The notes under the pieces: model-generated
Databases searched by the model: none
What the model saw: only the letters and a program-made list of their open reading frames with translations
What the model was told of the DNA's origin: nothing
Shown: piece after piece, positions 18,969 to 26,400 of the stretch
How positions within the stretch are numbered: position 1 is the stretch's first letter
Layout of the letters: every line of letters begins with the position of its first letter
Made by a program: the position numbers and the translations under genes
Assembly (NCBI RefSeq): GCF_902499075.1
Contig: NZ_CABVPP010000040.1
Coordinates: 1 to 64,000 of the forward strand
Source: Burkholderia pseudomultivorans
GTDB lineage: Bacteria > Pseudomonadota > Gammaproteobacteria > Burkholderiales > Burkholderiaceae
Reading direction: 5' to 3'
DNA length: 64,000 bases

Positions 18969-19577
18969 ATGGCCCAACGGCAAGCGAAACACGAAGGTAT
19001 CCAGGAACTGCTGTGCCAGGCTTACGAGACCGAGCTTGGCGGCGAGAAGGTGTATCAGGCGGCGCTGCAGTGCGCGGTGGACGAGGATCTGCACAAGGAG
19101 TGGGAGAAGTACCATCGCGAAACGCAGCATCACCAGGAAGTGCTGCGCAAGGTGTTCGACGCGCTCGGTCTCGACCCCGATACGCAAACGCCGGGCCGCG
19201 CCGCCGTCGCCGCGACCGGCAAGTCGCTCGTGCAGGTGATCGAGCACGCGAAGAAGCAGGCCGATCCGGCCGTCGCGCAGGTCGTCGCGGCCGAATGCGT
19301 GGTGCTGGCCGAGACGAAGGATCACCTGAACTGGGAGCTGATCGGCTATGCGGCCGACCAGTTGTCGGGCGACGCCGCGAAGGTGCTGAAGGAGGCGCAC
19401 GACGAGGTCGAGCCCGACGAAGACCATCACCTCTACCACACGCGCGGCTGGGCGCGCGAGATGTGGATCCAGTCGATGGGCTTCAAGGCCGTGCTGCCGC
19501 CGCCGGAAGAGGTGAAGAAGGTCGAGTCGGCCGCGGAAGCGGCGCGTGCCGAGCGCTCGCGCGGCAAGATGATGTAA
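18969..19577 (+). CDS. Ferritin-like helical protein
   Basis: This 202-residue, largely helical protein has Glu/His-bearing helices (YETELGGEKVYQAAL, HKEWEKYHRETQHHQEVLRKVF, ECVVLAETKDHLNWELIGYA, HDEVEPDEDHHLYHTRGW). Their E-x2-H-like arrangement resembles rubrerythrin/ferritin-like di-metal helices. ATG 18969 is preferred because GGAGG precedes it by the right distance. The C-terminal ~30 residues are charged and disordered-looking. Metal binding is inferred from the pattern and not certain. Confidence 0.75.
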   Translation: MAQRQAKHEGIQELLCQAYETELGGEKVYQAALQCAVDEDLHKEWEKYHRETQHHQEVLRKVFDALGLDPDTQTPGRAAVAATGKSLVQVIEHAKKQADPAVAQVVAAECVVLAETKDHLNWELIGYAADQLSGDAAKVLKEAHDEVEPDEDHHLYHTRGWAREMWIQSMGFKAVLPPPEEVKKVESAAEAARAERSRGKMM

Positions 19578-19605
19578 CGCGTCGCCGGCCACGGGGAGAA
19601 CGCCG

Positions 19606-20781
19606 ATGATGGCCTTGTGCTGGCACGGCAAGCGCACCGTGCGCTACGAGCGGGTGCCCGATCCGGCGATCGAGCACCCGCGCGACGCGATCGTCAAGGT
19701 GCGGCGCTGCGCGATCGGCGGCGCCGATCTGCATCTGTACGACGCCGCGATGCCGGGGCTGAAGGACGGCGCGATTCTCGGCCGCGAATTCGTCGGCGAA
19801 GTCGTCGAGGTCGGACGCGAGAACCGGCATCTGCACGTCGGCGATCGCGTCGTCGTGCCGTTCGTCGTCGCCTGCGGCGAATGCGAGCAGTGCCGGCGCG
19901 GCAATTACTCGGTGTGCGAGGCGTCGAACCCGAATCGCGCGTTCGTCGAGCGCGTGTACGGGCAGGGCACCGGCGGCCTGCTCGGCGGCGGCCATCTCGC
20001 CGGCAGCTACGCGGGCGGCCACGCCGAATACGTGCGCGTGCCGTTTGCCGACGTCGCGCCGATCCGCCTGCCCGACGAACTCGACGACGAGCGCGCGCTG
20101 CCGCTCGGCGACACGCTGCCGGCCGGCTGGCAGGCGGCTGCGCAGTGCGCGATCCAGCCGAACGACGTCGTCGCGGTGTGGGGCGCGGGCGCGGTCGGCC
20201 TGTTCGCCGCACTGGCCGCGCGGCTGCTCGGCGCGCGCGAGGTGATCGCGATCGACTGCGTGCCCGCGCGGCTCGAATGCGCGCGCACGCTCGGCGCGAC
20301 GCCGCTCGATTTCACGAAGCTCAGCGTGGCCGACACGCTGGCGAAACACACGCGCGGCAAGGGGCCCGACAAGTGCATCGACGCGGTCGGGCTCCACGCG
20401 CACGCGATCGACGCCGTCGATGCGCCGCTCGACCGCTTCAAGGAAACCTCGGCGCCCGGCGTCGACCCGCCGCACGTGCTGCGCGAAGCGGTCTATGCGT
20501 GCCGGCCGGGCGGGATCGTGTCGATCGCGGGGCTGTACGGCGGCCTCGTCGACAACGTGCCGGTCGGCGCGATCGTGAACAAGGGACTGACGCTGCGCGC
20601 GGCGCAGACGCACGTGCCGCGCTGGAGCGACGAACTGCTCAAGCGCATCGCCGACGGCCAGATCGATCCGTCGTTCGTCGTCACGCACCGTGCGCGGCTC
20701 GAGGACGGGCCCGCGCTCTACGAACTGAGCCGCACGCGCAGCGACGGCTGCATCAAGGCGGTGATGCAGCCGGGAGAGTGA
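19606..20781 (+). CDS. Zinc-type MDR alcohol-dehydrogenase-like protein lacking catalytic zinc ligands
   Basis: This 391-residue medium-chain dehydrogenase/reductase resembles the glutathione-independent formaldehyde dehydrogenase branch. The structural-zinc Cys cluster is intact (C90, C93, C96, C104 in CGECEQCRRGNYSVC) and the Rossmann motif WGAGAVGLFAALAA is present. The catalytic-zinc site is altered: the usual Cys of the ICGSDLH motif is Gly38 (AIGGADLH) and the usual His of GHE is Arg60 (GREFVGE). Asp169, the usual third ligand, remains. It therefore probably lacks catalytic zinc and conventional alcohol-oxidising activity. It closes the operon starting at 17413. Confidence 0.88.
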   Translation: MMALCWHGKRTVRYERVPDPAIEHPRDAIVKVRRCAIGGADLHLYDAAMPGLKDGAILGREFVGEVVEVGRENRHLHVGDRVVVPFVVACGECEQCRRGNYSVCEASNPNRAFVERVYGQGTGGLLGGGHLAGSYAGGHAEYVRVPFADVAPIRLPDELDDERALPLGDTLPAGWQAAAQCAIQPNDVVAVWGAGAVGLFAALAARLLGAREVIAIDCVPARLECARTLGATPLDFTKLSVADTLAKHTRGKGPDKCIDAVGLHAHAIDAVDAPLDRFKETSAPGVDPPHVLREAVYACRPGGIVSIAGLYGGLVDNVPVGAIVNKGLTLRAAQTHVPRWSDELLKRIADGQIDPSFVVTHRARLEDGPALYELSRTRSDGCIKAVMQPGE

Positions 20782-20856
20782 GCGCATCGGGCGCGTCGTT
20801 GCACGCGCCGGCATTCCGGTACTGCTCGCCTTTCCCGCCTTTCCCGCCGTTCGCGG

Positions 20857-22161
20857 CTACGCCACCATATCGACGACCATCGTGACGACCGCGGCCGCCA
20901 TCAGCGCGACGGCGAGCCAGCCGAAGCATTTCGACACGATGCCGGTGCCCGGCCGCCCGTCGATGCCGCGCCGCGCGGACAGCAGCATCACCATGACGAG
21001 CATCGGCACCGCGGCGACGCCGTTGAGCACCGCGCTCCAGTACAGCGCGCGGATCGGATCGATCGGGCTGAAGCAGATCGCGATGCCGACGACGACGCAG
21101 AGCGTGAGCACCGTATAGAACGCGGGCGCACGCCGCACGGGCTCGTTCAGCCCTTCGCGGAAGCGCCAGGCTTCCGCGCAGCCGTATGCGGCGCTGCCGG
21201 CGAACGCGGGAATCGCGAGCAGGCCGCAGCCGACGATGCCGAACGCGAACACGAGAAACGCGGCTTCGCCGGCGATCGGCCGCAACGCCTCGGCGGCCTG
21301 TGCGGTGCTCGCGATGTCGTGCTCGCCGCGCGCATAGAACACGGCCGCGCCGACGACCATGATGCAGAACGACACCGCGTTGGTCACGACCATCCCGGCC
21401 CACGTATCGACGCGGATCCGCTGCGCCTGCCGGTCGCAGAGCGCGGTGTCGCGCGCGCTTGCGCCGTTGCGCTGCGCGGCCTGCGCGTCCTCGACTTCGA
21501 GAGCGGCCTGCCAGACGAACAGATACGGGCTCAGCGTCGTGCCGAGCACCGCGACGGCGGTCGTCGCGTACGCATGCGAGAACGCGATCTGCGGCAGCAC
21601 GAGCGCATGCAGCGCGTGCAGCCAGTCGACGTGCACGAACGCGAGCTCGATCACGTAGGCGAGCAGCGCGAACGTGAGCCACTTCAGCCAGCGCGCGTAA
21701 CGCTCGTACGACATCGTCACCTGCAGCGCGAGCGAGACGATGCCGTAGACGGGCGCGAACCAGTAGCTGCGGCCGCCGACGACGAGCGCGGTCGCGTCGC
21801 CCATCGCGGCGAGGTCGGCGCCGACGTTCACGACGTTGACGATCACGACGAGCGCGATCAGCGCCTTCGCCGCGCGCGCCGAATAGTGCTGACGGATGCC
21901 CGCGATCAGCCCTTCGCGATTGCTGCGGCCGATGCAGGCGGAGGCGATCTGCACGGCGACCATCATCGGCAGCGTGACGACGATCATCCAGAGCATGTTG
22001 AAGCCGACCTGACTGCCGGCCTGCGCGTAGACCGCGACGTTGCTCGGGTCCGCGTCGGACGCGCCGGCCAGCAGCCCCGGTCCGAGGCGGCGGTACCACG
22101 GCGGCCGGGCGGGCCTGGCGGTGTCGTCGGCGGGCGGCGCGTCGCGTCGCGCGCTGCTCAT
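20857..22161 (-). CDS. Divergent Nramp-family metal-ion transporter
   Basis: This 434-residue protein has about eleven hydrophobic helices and belongs to the Nramp (SLC11) superfamily. The metal-site motif of helix 1, DPGN in manganese/iron transporters, is DPSN (residues 38-41, ASDADPSNVAVYAQAG). In helix 6, where canonical members have the Met-Pro-His metal ligands, it has TTLSPYLF, so the soft-metal Met is absent. That makes Mn/Fe transport doubtful and recalls Nramp-related proteins that carry Mg2+ or other hard ions. The ATG overlaps the stop of udgX by 4 bases, so the two are translationally coupled. Confidence 0.87.
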   Translation of the reverse strand: MSSARRDAPPADDTARPARPPWYRRLGPGLLAGASDADPSNVAVYAQAGSQVGFNMLWMIVVTLPMMVAVQIASACIGRSNREGLIAGIRQHYSARAAKALIALVVIVNVVNVGADLAAMGDATALVVGGRSYWFAPVYGIVSLALQVTMSYERYARWLKWLTFALLAYVIELAFVHVDWLHALHALVLPQIAFSHAYATTAVAVLGTTLSPYLFVWQAALEVEDAQAAQRNGASARDTALCDRQAQRIRVDTWAGMVVTNAVSFCIMVVGAAVFYARGEHDIASTAQAAEALRPIAGEAAFLVFAFGIVGCGLLAIPAFAGSAAYGCAEAWRFREGLNEPVRRAPAFYTVLTLCVVVGIAICFSPIDPIRALYWSAVLNGVAAVPMLVMVMLLSARRGIDGRPGTGIVSKCFGWLAVALMAAAVVTMVVDMVA

Positions 22162-22817
22162 TCGGCGTCTCCGCGGCCCGCCTTCGGCTTGCCGTCGTCG
22201 CGCGCGAGCTTCGACGCGGTGCGCAGCGCATCGACGAGCGTCTGGTACGCGTGCTCGCGCGAATCGGCGCCGCGCGTGCGCAGCACGTACGACGGATGGT
22301 AGGTCGCGACGACGAGATAGCCCTGCGCGGTGCGCGTGGGCGTCGGCGTGCGCTGGAGCGTCGCGTCGTTGTCCTGCAGCACGGCGCGCAGCGCGGTGCC
22401 GCCGAGCGCGACGATCACGCGCGGATGCACGCTCTCGAGTTCGCGGTCGAGCCAGTAGCGGCACGCGGTGATCTCGCGCTGCGCGGGCGTCTTGTGCAGA
22501 CGCCGCTTGCCGCGCGGTTCCCATTTGAAGTGCTTGACGGCGTTGGTCAGATAGACCGAACGGCGATCGATGCCGGCCGCGTCGAGCGCGCGGTCGAGCA
22601 CGTGGCCGGCCGCGCCGACGAACGGCACGCCCGTGCGGTCCTCCTGATCGCCCGGCTGCTCGCCGACCAGCACGATCGACGCGTGCCGCGGGCCGGTGCC
22701 CGGCACCGGCTGCGTCGCGTGTTCCCACAGCCCGCAGCGCCGGCATGCGTCGAGCGTCGCGGGTCGCTGATCGTCCGGCGTGTCGTCGGCGCCGGAGGCG
22801 GACGATGCGCGCGTCAT
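22158..22817 (-). CDS. udgX: UdgX-type uracil-DNA-binding glycosylase
   Basis: This 219-residue protein of the family-4-like uracil-DNA glycosylase group has the specific UdgX signatures. These are the motif GEQPGDQED (residues 52-60), Fe-S cysteines beginning C-x2-C at 25-28, HPSYVLR late in the protein, and the insertion loop KRRLH (104-108). In UdgX the loop His attacks C1' after base loss and leaves the enzyme covalently fixed to the abasic site. The equivalent here is His108, and the usual KRRIH differs only by Leu for Ile. The start at 22817 is preferred; an ATG six codons upstream is possible. Its partner in the operon is the Nramp-like transporter. Confidence 0.9.
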   Translation of the reverse strand: MTRASSASGADDTPDDQRPATLDACRRCGLWEHATQPVPGTGPRHASIVLVGEQPGDQEDRTGVPFVGAAGHVLDRALDAAGIDRRSVYLTNAVKHFKWEPRGKRRLHKTPAQREITACRYWLDRELESVHPRVIVALGGTALRAVLQDNDATLQRTPTPTRTAQGYLVVATYHPSYVLRTRGADSREHAYQTLVDALRTASKLARDDGKPKAGRGDAE

Positions 22818-22966
22818 CGCGCACGCGCTCCGCATGCCGGCGCGCGGCGCGCGTGCGCGCATCGCGTGCCGGCCGACGACAAAGACTCGATCGCTGGCAT
22901 CGACGGCTCCCGTTTTCGATGAATACGACAGCACACAGCAACCCGCATGCCACCGCCGGTCAATAT

Positions 22967-22982
22967 GGGCGCGCGCCTTGCG
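22967..22982 (+). promoter_or_regulatory. Sigma-54 promoter candidate, receiver-protein gene
   Basis: The sequence reads GGGCGCGCGCCTTGCG: GG-N10-GC spacing and a perfect TTGC, but CGCG in place of CACG. The expected start is near 22993, 30 bases before the ATG. Confidence 0.5.
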
Positions 22983-23022
22983 TGGCCGCCGGCATCCGGC
23001 ATTCGATCACAGGAGAAAAGCC

Positions 23023-23571
23023 ATGCCTATTGCCCCCGGCGACGATCCGGCCGCCGACGACGTGCTGCTGTGGCGCTCGCCCGATAGTGTGCCGCGCCGC
23101 CCGCGCCGCGTGCTGGTCGTCGACGACTATCGCGACGCGGCCGATGCGCTGCAACTGCTGCTCGACGCACGCGGCTTCGAATGCCGCGTCGTCGACGATC
23201 CGTTCGCGGTGTGCGACGTCGCGCGCGACTGGCAGCCGTTCGCGATCGTGCTCGACATCGCGATGCCGAGGCTCGACGGGCTGCAGCTCGCGCGGCGGCT
23301 GCGCGGCGACCCGCGCACGGCCGACATGCTGCTCGTCGCGTGCAGCGCGTTCGCGTCGCCGGTCGATCGCGAGCGCGCACGCGAAGCGGGCTTCGACGCG
23401 CATTGCGCGAAGCCGCTGACGCCGCATCCGTTGCTGCGTTATTTGGAAGCCGCATGCGGCGCGCGCGCCGCGCAACGCGCGGACGGCGCCGAGCGCGTGG
23501 ACGGCGCGGGGCGCGCGGACGGTGCGGACGGGCTCGACGGCGCGGACGGCGCCGTTACACGCGGCTTGTAA
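23023..23571 (+). CDS. Single-domain response regulator with Asp/Gly/Ala repeat tail
   Basis: This 182-residue protein has one receiver domain (about 28-145). The acidic pocket lies in LVVDDYRDAA, the phospho-acceptor is Asp78 (IVLDIAMPRLDG) and the Lys switch is in HCAKPLTPHP. No output domain follows. The last ~30 residues are a repeat of the type (A/V)DGA(D/E/G), encoded by a GC-rich tandem tract. Such CheY-like proteins act through protein partners; none is adjacent. AGGAGAAAAGCC precedes the ATG. A strong hairpin at its 3' end probably terminates the transcript. Confidence 0.88.
   Translation: MPIAPGDDPAADDVLLWRSPDSVPRRPRRVLVVDDYRDAADALQLLLDARGFECRVVDDPFAVCDVARDWQPFAIVLDIAMPRLDGLQLARRLRGDPRTADMLLVACSAFASPVDRERAREAGFDAHCAKPLTPHPLLRYLEAACGARAAQRADGAERVDGAGRADGADGLDGADGAVTRGL
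23478..23552 (+). repeat. Degenerate GACGGCGC tandem repeat within the receiver gene
   Basis: The stretch contains about six imperfect copies of a GCGGACGGC / GTGGACGGC unit, giving the Asp-Gly-Ala tail of the protein. Such a tract may vary in length between strains through slippage. Confidence 0.6.
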
Positions 23572-23586
23572 AAACGCGTGACGGCG
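23550..23586 (+). terminator. Hairpin at the 3' end of the receiver gene
   Basis: CGCCGT-TA-CACGCG (23550-23563) pairs with CGCGTG-ACGGCG (23575-23586), a 12-bp stem with a 2-base bulge and an 11-base loop that includes the stop codon. No T-run follows, so it may slow or stabilise rather than act as a classical terminator. It also contains the perfect dyad TTACA-N7-TGTAA (23555-23571). Confidence 0.5.
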
Positions 23587-23610
23587 CGCGGCGCATATAA
23601 AGGCCCGCGC

Positions 23611-23636
23611 ATAAAAAAACCCCGCCGGAGGCGGGG
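23611..23636 (-). terminator. Rho-independent terminator of the PRC-barrel gene
   Basis: On the minus strand a perfect 7-bp stem CCCCGCC-TCC-GGCGGGG is followed by a run of seven T's. It lies 37 bases after the stop of the leftward PRC-barrel gene. It is a textbook intrinsic terminator. Confidence 0.9.
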
Positions 23637-23673
23637 TGCGGACCGCGTCGCCGTCGCCGGCGACACGTCGCGA

Positions 23674-24159
23674 TTACAGGCGGCCGTCGCGCGCGCGCGG
23701 ATCGTTCAGGTCTTCGGTCGGATCGGTGAGGCCGAGTTCGTCGCCGGCGCTCCAGTACGGCGTGCTGCCGTAGTACTCGTGCAGCGGCCCCGCCCATTGC
23801 GGGTCGGCCATCGCCGGCCAGTGATCCTTGTCGAAGCCCGGCGCATTGCGGATCCGCTCGGACGATACCGACAACAGGAAGCACTTGCGTTCCGTGTCGA
23901 GCGTCAGCGCGCTCCACGGAATCGCGAGCAGCTTGTCGCCGATGCCGAGCAGGCCGCCGCTCGACAGCACCGCGTACGCGACGCGGCCCGAGCGCACGTC
24001 CAGCATGATGTCCTTGATCTTGCCGACATCGTCCCCGTCGGTCGTGTAGACCTTGTTGCCTTCGAGCGTATCGGCTGCCATCACGTCGGGACCGGGGCCG
24101 TCCGCCGTTGCGGCCCCCTTGCCGACGATGCGGGTCTGTCCTTGATCGGGAGTCTGCAT
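23674..24159 (-). CDS. PRC-barrel domain protein
   Basis: This 161-residue protein has a PRC-barrel beta domain at about residues 28-100 (MAADTLEGNKVYTTDGDDVGKIKDIMLDV ... AYAVLSSGGLLGIGDKLLAIPWSAL). A charged tail follows, with DHWPAMADPQWAGPLHEYYGSTPYW, which is characteristic of a subgroup found in soil proteobacteria with stress genes. Function beyond RNA- or protein-docking by the fold is unknown. AGGAGGACAAT precedes the ATG. It lies 88 bases downstream of the CBS gene and has no convincing promoter of its own, so read-through from the CBS promoter is likely. Confidence 0.87.
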   Translation of the reverse strand: MQTPDQGQTRIVGKGAATADGPGPDVMAADTLEGNKVYTTDGDDVGKIKDIMLDVRSGRVAYAVLSSGGLLGIGDKLLAIPWSALTLDTERKCFLLSVSSERIRNAPGFDKDHWPAMADPQWAGPLHEYYGSTPYWSAGDELGLTDPTEDLNDPRARDGRL

Positions 24160-24247
24160 GATTGTCCTCCTGCTGCGTGGGCGCGGCCGGCCGGATCGGG
24201 CGCGGGCCGCGCGTTCGGGGTAATGACGCGAACGGACACCGTGTCCG

Positions 24248-24679
24248 TCACGCCTGCTTCGGCTGCGACACGCCTTCCAGCGTGTTCGCGAGCGCGTCGC
24301 GCGACGGGCCGGCCGTGCGCGTCGCGATGTCGGCGAGCGAGAGCATCCCGACGAGCCGCTTGTCGTGATCGACGACCGGCAGACGGCGCAACTGCGCATC
24401 CGCCATGTAGTGCTGGATCTCGTCGAGCGAATCGTCGTCGAAACACCATTCGATCGGCCCGGACGCCACTTCGTGGACGCGCGTGTCGGGCGGCTTGCCG
24501 GCCGATACCGCGCGCACCGCGAGATCGCGATCGGTGACCATCCCGACCAGCCGGTTGTTGTCGCACACGGGCAGCGCGCCGATGTCGTAGCGCGCCATCA
24601 GTTCCGCGGCATGGCGAATCGAGTCGGTCGGCGCGATGCGCACGACGTCCTGCGACATGATTTCGTTGACGCGATGCAT
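24248..24679 (-). CDS. Tandem CBS-domain protein
   Basis: This 143-residue protein consists of two CBS motifs (about 8-60 and 75-130) making one Bateman module. Each repeat has the family pattern: VVRIAPTDSIRHAAELMARYDIGALPVCD and LDEIQHYMADAQLRRLPVVDHDKRLVGMLSLADIA. Stand-alone CBS pairs bind adenosine nucleotides and act as energy or stress sensors on partner proteins. AAGGAGGAAGGACTAC precedes the ATG. A consensus sigma-54 promoter candidate lies just upstream. Confidence 0.92.
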   Translation of the reverse strand: MHRVNEIMSQDVVRIAPTDSIRHAAELMARYDIGALPVCDNNRLVGMVTDRDLAVRAVSAGKPPDTRVHEVASGPIEWCFDDDSLDEIQHYMADAQLRRLPVVDHDKRLVGMLSLADIATRTAGPSRDALANTLEGVSQPKQA

Positions 24680-24715
24680 GTAGTCCTTCCTCCTTCGGGT
24701 TCGGCCCGTCGTTCT

Positions 24716-24731
24716 CGCAACGGGCGTGCCG
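24716..24731 (-). promoter_or_regulatory. Sigma-54 (-24/-12) promoter candidate, CBS/PRC unit
   Basis: The minus strand reads CGGCACGCCCGTTGCG, an exact GGCACG-N4-TTGC core, sitting in the 53-base gap after the 86-residue gene. The expected start is near 24706, 27 bases before the CBS ATG. Confidence 0.75.
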
Positions 24732-24732
24732 C

Positions 24733-24993
24733 TCAGCGTCCGCCTTCGTCCTGCTCGCGCTTTTCCTGCCACGGCCCGTCGTCGTGCGTGCCGGGCGGCG
24801 TGTCGGGTTCGATCCGCGTGACGCCGCCCGTCGACGGCGCGTCGCTCGCGGGAAACGTGTCTTCGAGCGACTTGTCGATGTGGCGCTCCGAATGGCGCGT
24901 GCGCGCGCTGTCGCGATCCTTCAGCGGCGGCGTCGGGTCCGGCTGCTGCCCGGACGACGGCGTGCGCTCTTCGGATCGGGTCGTATCGTTCAT
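24733..24993 (-). CDS. Small hydrophilic protein, unknown function
   Basis: This 86-residue protein is very polar and proline/charge-rich. A conserved-looking core (HIDKSLEDTFPASDAPSTGGVTRIE) resembles a motif seen in many small Burkholderiales proteins annotated only as hypothetical. There are no membrane or signal segments; it is probably disordered, hydrophilin-like. It has its own sigma-54 promoter candidate and is divergent from the gene at 25145. Confidence 0.7.
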   Translation of the reverse strand: MNDTTRSEERTPSSGQQPDPTPPLKDRDSARTRHSERHIDKSLEDTFPASDAPSTGGVTRIEPDTPPGTHDDGPWQEKREQDEGGR

Positions 24994-25027
24994 GGCAAGT
25001 CTCCGTGTCGATGACGTACGAAAAGCG

Positions 25028-25043
25028 CGCAATGCGCGTTCCC
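25028..25043 (-). promoter_or_regulatory. Sigma-54 promoter candidate, 86-residue gene
   Basis: The minus strand reads GGGAACGCGCATTGCG: GG-N10-GC spacing, AACG for CACG, perfect TTGC. The expected start is near 25018, 25 bases before the ATG. It is back to back with the promoter at 25056. Confidence 0.6.
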
Positions 25044-25055
25044 GTAGTGGTCGCG

Positions 25056-25071
25056 CGGCACGCGGCTTGCC
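25056..25071 (+). promoter_or_regulatory. Sigma-54 (-24/-12) promoter candidate, 101-residue gene
   Basis: The sequence reads CGGCACGCGGCTTGCC, an exact GGCACG-N4-TTGC core. The expected start is near 25082, 63 bases before the ATG at 25145. Confidence 0.75.
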
Positions 25072-25144
25072 GCGTACGACGCAACTGAGCCGGCGCTTCA
25101 CAAGTGAGGTGCGCCGGCGCGACAGTCGAGCGGGAGGCACGACG

Positions 25145-25450
25145 ATGATTCCGATCAAACGACAGCCGCGTGTGCGCTACGAGGTCAACGTATGCGGCGG
25201 CGGATTCGATTCGGTGAAGCACCACTTCACCGCGTGGAAGCAGGAGCCGCTGATCTATCGGCCCGAGCGCCGCATGTTCGAAGGCAAGGCCGACGTGCGG
25301 CCGCTCGGCGACGAGACGTTCGGCGCAACCGAGCCCGCGCGCTTCGCGCTGCAGCGCGCATGCGAGCCGGGCGATGCGTACGCGCTTGCCGCGCGCGTGG
25401 AAGACGAAGGCCGCAATCTGTGGCTCGTGATGGCCGCGTACGACACGTAG
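25145..25450 (+). CDS. Hypothetical protein, 101 residues
   Basis: This protein is compact, soluble and mixed alpha/beta in appearance (RVRYEVNVCGGGFDSVKHHFTAWKQE ... YRPERRMFEGKADVRPLGDETFGATEPARFALQRA ... YALAARVEDEGRNLWLVMAAYDT). I do not recognise the family. The ATG follows a GGGAGG site, and the gene is monocistronic behind a consensus sigma-54 promoter candidate, which supports it being real and stress-regulated. Confidence 0.7.
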   Translation: MIPIKRQPRVRYEVNVCGGGFDSVKHHFTAWKQEPLIYRPERRMFEGKADVRPLGDETFGATEPARFALQRACEPGDAYALAARVEDEGRNLWLVMAAYDT

Positions 25451-25817
25451 CGATGGCCTTCGCTCGTCGCGCTCGTCGCACACGGTGCAGAGCGGCCGCG
25501 CGTGTCGCGCGACGCGCATGCACGGGATGCGATGTGCCGCGTGGTACGCGCATGCCGTGCGCGCTTGCCCCGCCGTCGCCTCGCGCGCGCGTGCGCGCGC
25601 GTCGCGCCCCGTCCGCACGCCATCGCCGCGCGCATCGCTCGCATGAAAGATTTGCAGCGCGCGGTGTAGCGAAGTCACGGTGGCGCGCAACGCCTCGCAC
25701 GGACGCGGGCCGCTCGCGCCGCGCATCCCGCACGGCGGACGGAACGCGGTTTGCGGCCCCGCACGGCGACGCCACCGCGAGCGACATCGTTCGCGACACG
25801 ACCGTCACGGAGCACCC
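25451..25817. other. Intergenic region
   Basis: This 367-base GC-rich stretch has no gene that I can support. It holds a sigma-54 promoter candidate at 25740-25755. About 85 bases upstream of that is an isolated A+T-rich patch (ATGAAAGATTTGCAG at 25643-25657), which resembles the TTGAAA-x2-TTTGCAG patch upstream of the PfpI-gene promoter. Confidence 0.5.
25740..25755 (+). promoter_or_regulatory. Sigma-54 promoter candidate, 25818-27242 operon
   Basis: The sequence reads CGGAACGCGGTTTGCG: correct GG-N10-GC spacing and perfect TTGC, AACG for CACG. The expected start is near 25766, 52 bases before the first ATG. Confidence 0.6.
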
Positions 25818-26048
25818 ATGAACGAGGACCTTGCACATTCGCTGCATCGGCCCGATCCGCCGATGCCCGATACCGAGCCCGAACCGGTGCCGCCGCCCGC
25901 GCCGGAACTGCCGCCCGACGTGCCGCAGCCGTACCACGACCCCGAAGGCGATCCCCCCGAACACCGGCCGCCCGAACGCGAGCCGCCGGCGCCCGTGCCG
26001 CCTGCGCACGCCGCAACGCCGCGCGCGCGGCAGGAGTGCACGCGATGA
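25818..26048 (+). CDS. Small proline-rich protein
   Basis: This 76-residue protein is about one-third proline (PDPPMPDTEPEPVPPPAPELPPD), acidic, and without secondary-structure or membrane features, so it is likely disordered. Start: CACGGAGCACCC then ATG. Its stop overlaps the next ATG (ATGA), so it is the leader gene of a coupled pair. Unknown function. Confidence 0.6.
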   Translation: MNEDLAHSLHRPDPPMPDTEPEPVPPPAPELPPDVPQPYHDPEGDPPEHRPPEREPPAPVPPAHAATPRARQECTR

Positions 26049-26356
26049 GCATCCTGGTGAAGCAGGGCATGTTGCGCGACATCGCCGAGATGCTCGGCCG
26101 TCATTTCGAAGCGCGCGCGATGCCGTTCCACGTCGAGGAGCAGCCGGCCGGCGCGCTTCATATCGGCTTTCGCGTCGACGGGCATCCGGCGTCGCTGACC
26201 GTCACGTTCGACGCGGACGCGTTCGCGGCGCTCGAGCAGGCCGACGTCGCGCGGCAGCGCGGCGCGCTCGCGCGGATGGCCGCCGAGTTCGACGCGATGA
26301 TGGCGCGGCGCGGGCCGACCGCGTACGCGGCCGACTTTCATTTCAACCGGCTCTGA
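26045..26356 (+). CDS. Hypothetical protein, 103 residues
   Basis: This is a small soluble alpha/beta protein (MLRDIAEMLGRHFEARAMPFHVEEQ, LHIGFRVDGHPASLTVTFDADAFAAL, ARMAAEFDAMMARRG). It is translationally coupled to the proline-rich gene. Its general layout (helix, beta hairpin, helix) is like other short Burkholderia-only families in this window (29316, 36076), but a direct relationship is not clear. Confidence 0.7.
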   Translation: MSILVKQGMLRDIAEMLGRHFEARAMPFHVEEQPAGALHIGFRVDGHPASLTVTFDADAFAALEQADVARQRGALARMAAEFDAMMARRGPTAYAADFHFNRL

Positions 26357-26400
26357 GCGTGCGCGCGACGCACGCCGGGCCCCCTTGCATGGAGGTCTCG

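Noticed and set aside
22856-22871. Minus-strand CGGCACGCGATGCGCG as a sigma-54 promoter for udgX
   Set aside because: The -24 half is excellent and the GC spacing is right, but the two T's of the -12 element are replaced by G and C; not strong enough to list as a promoter.
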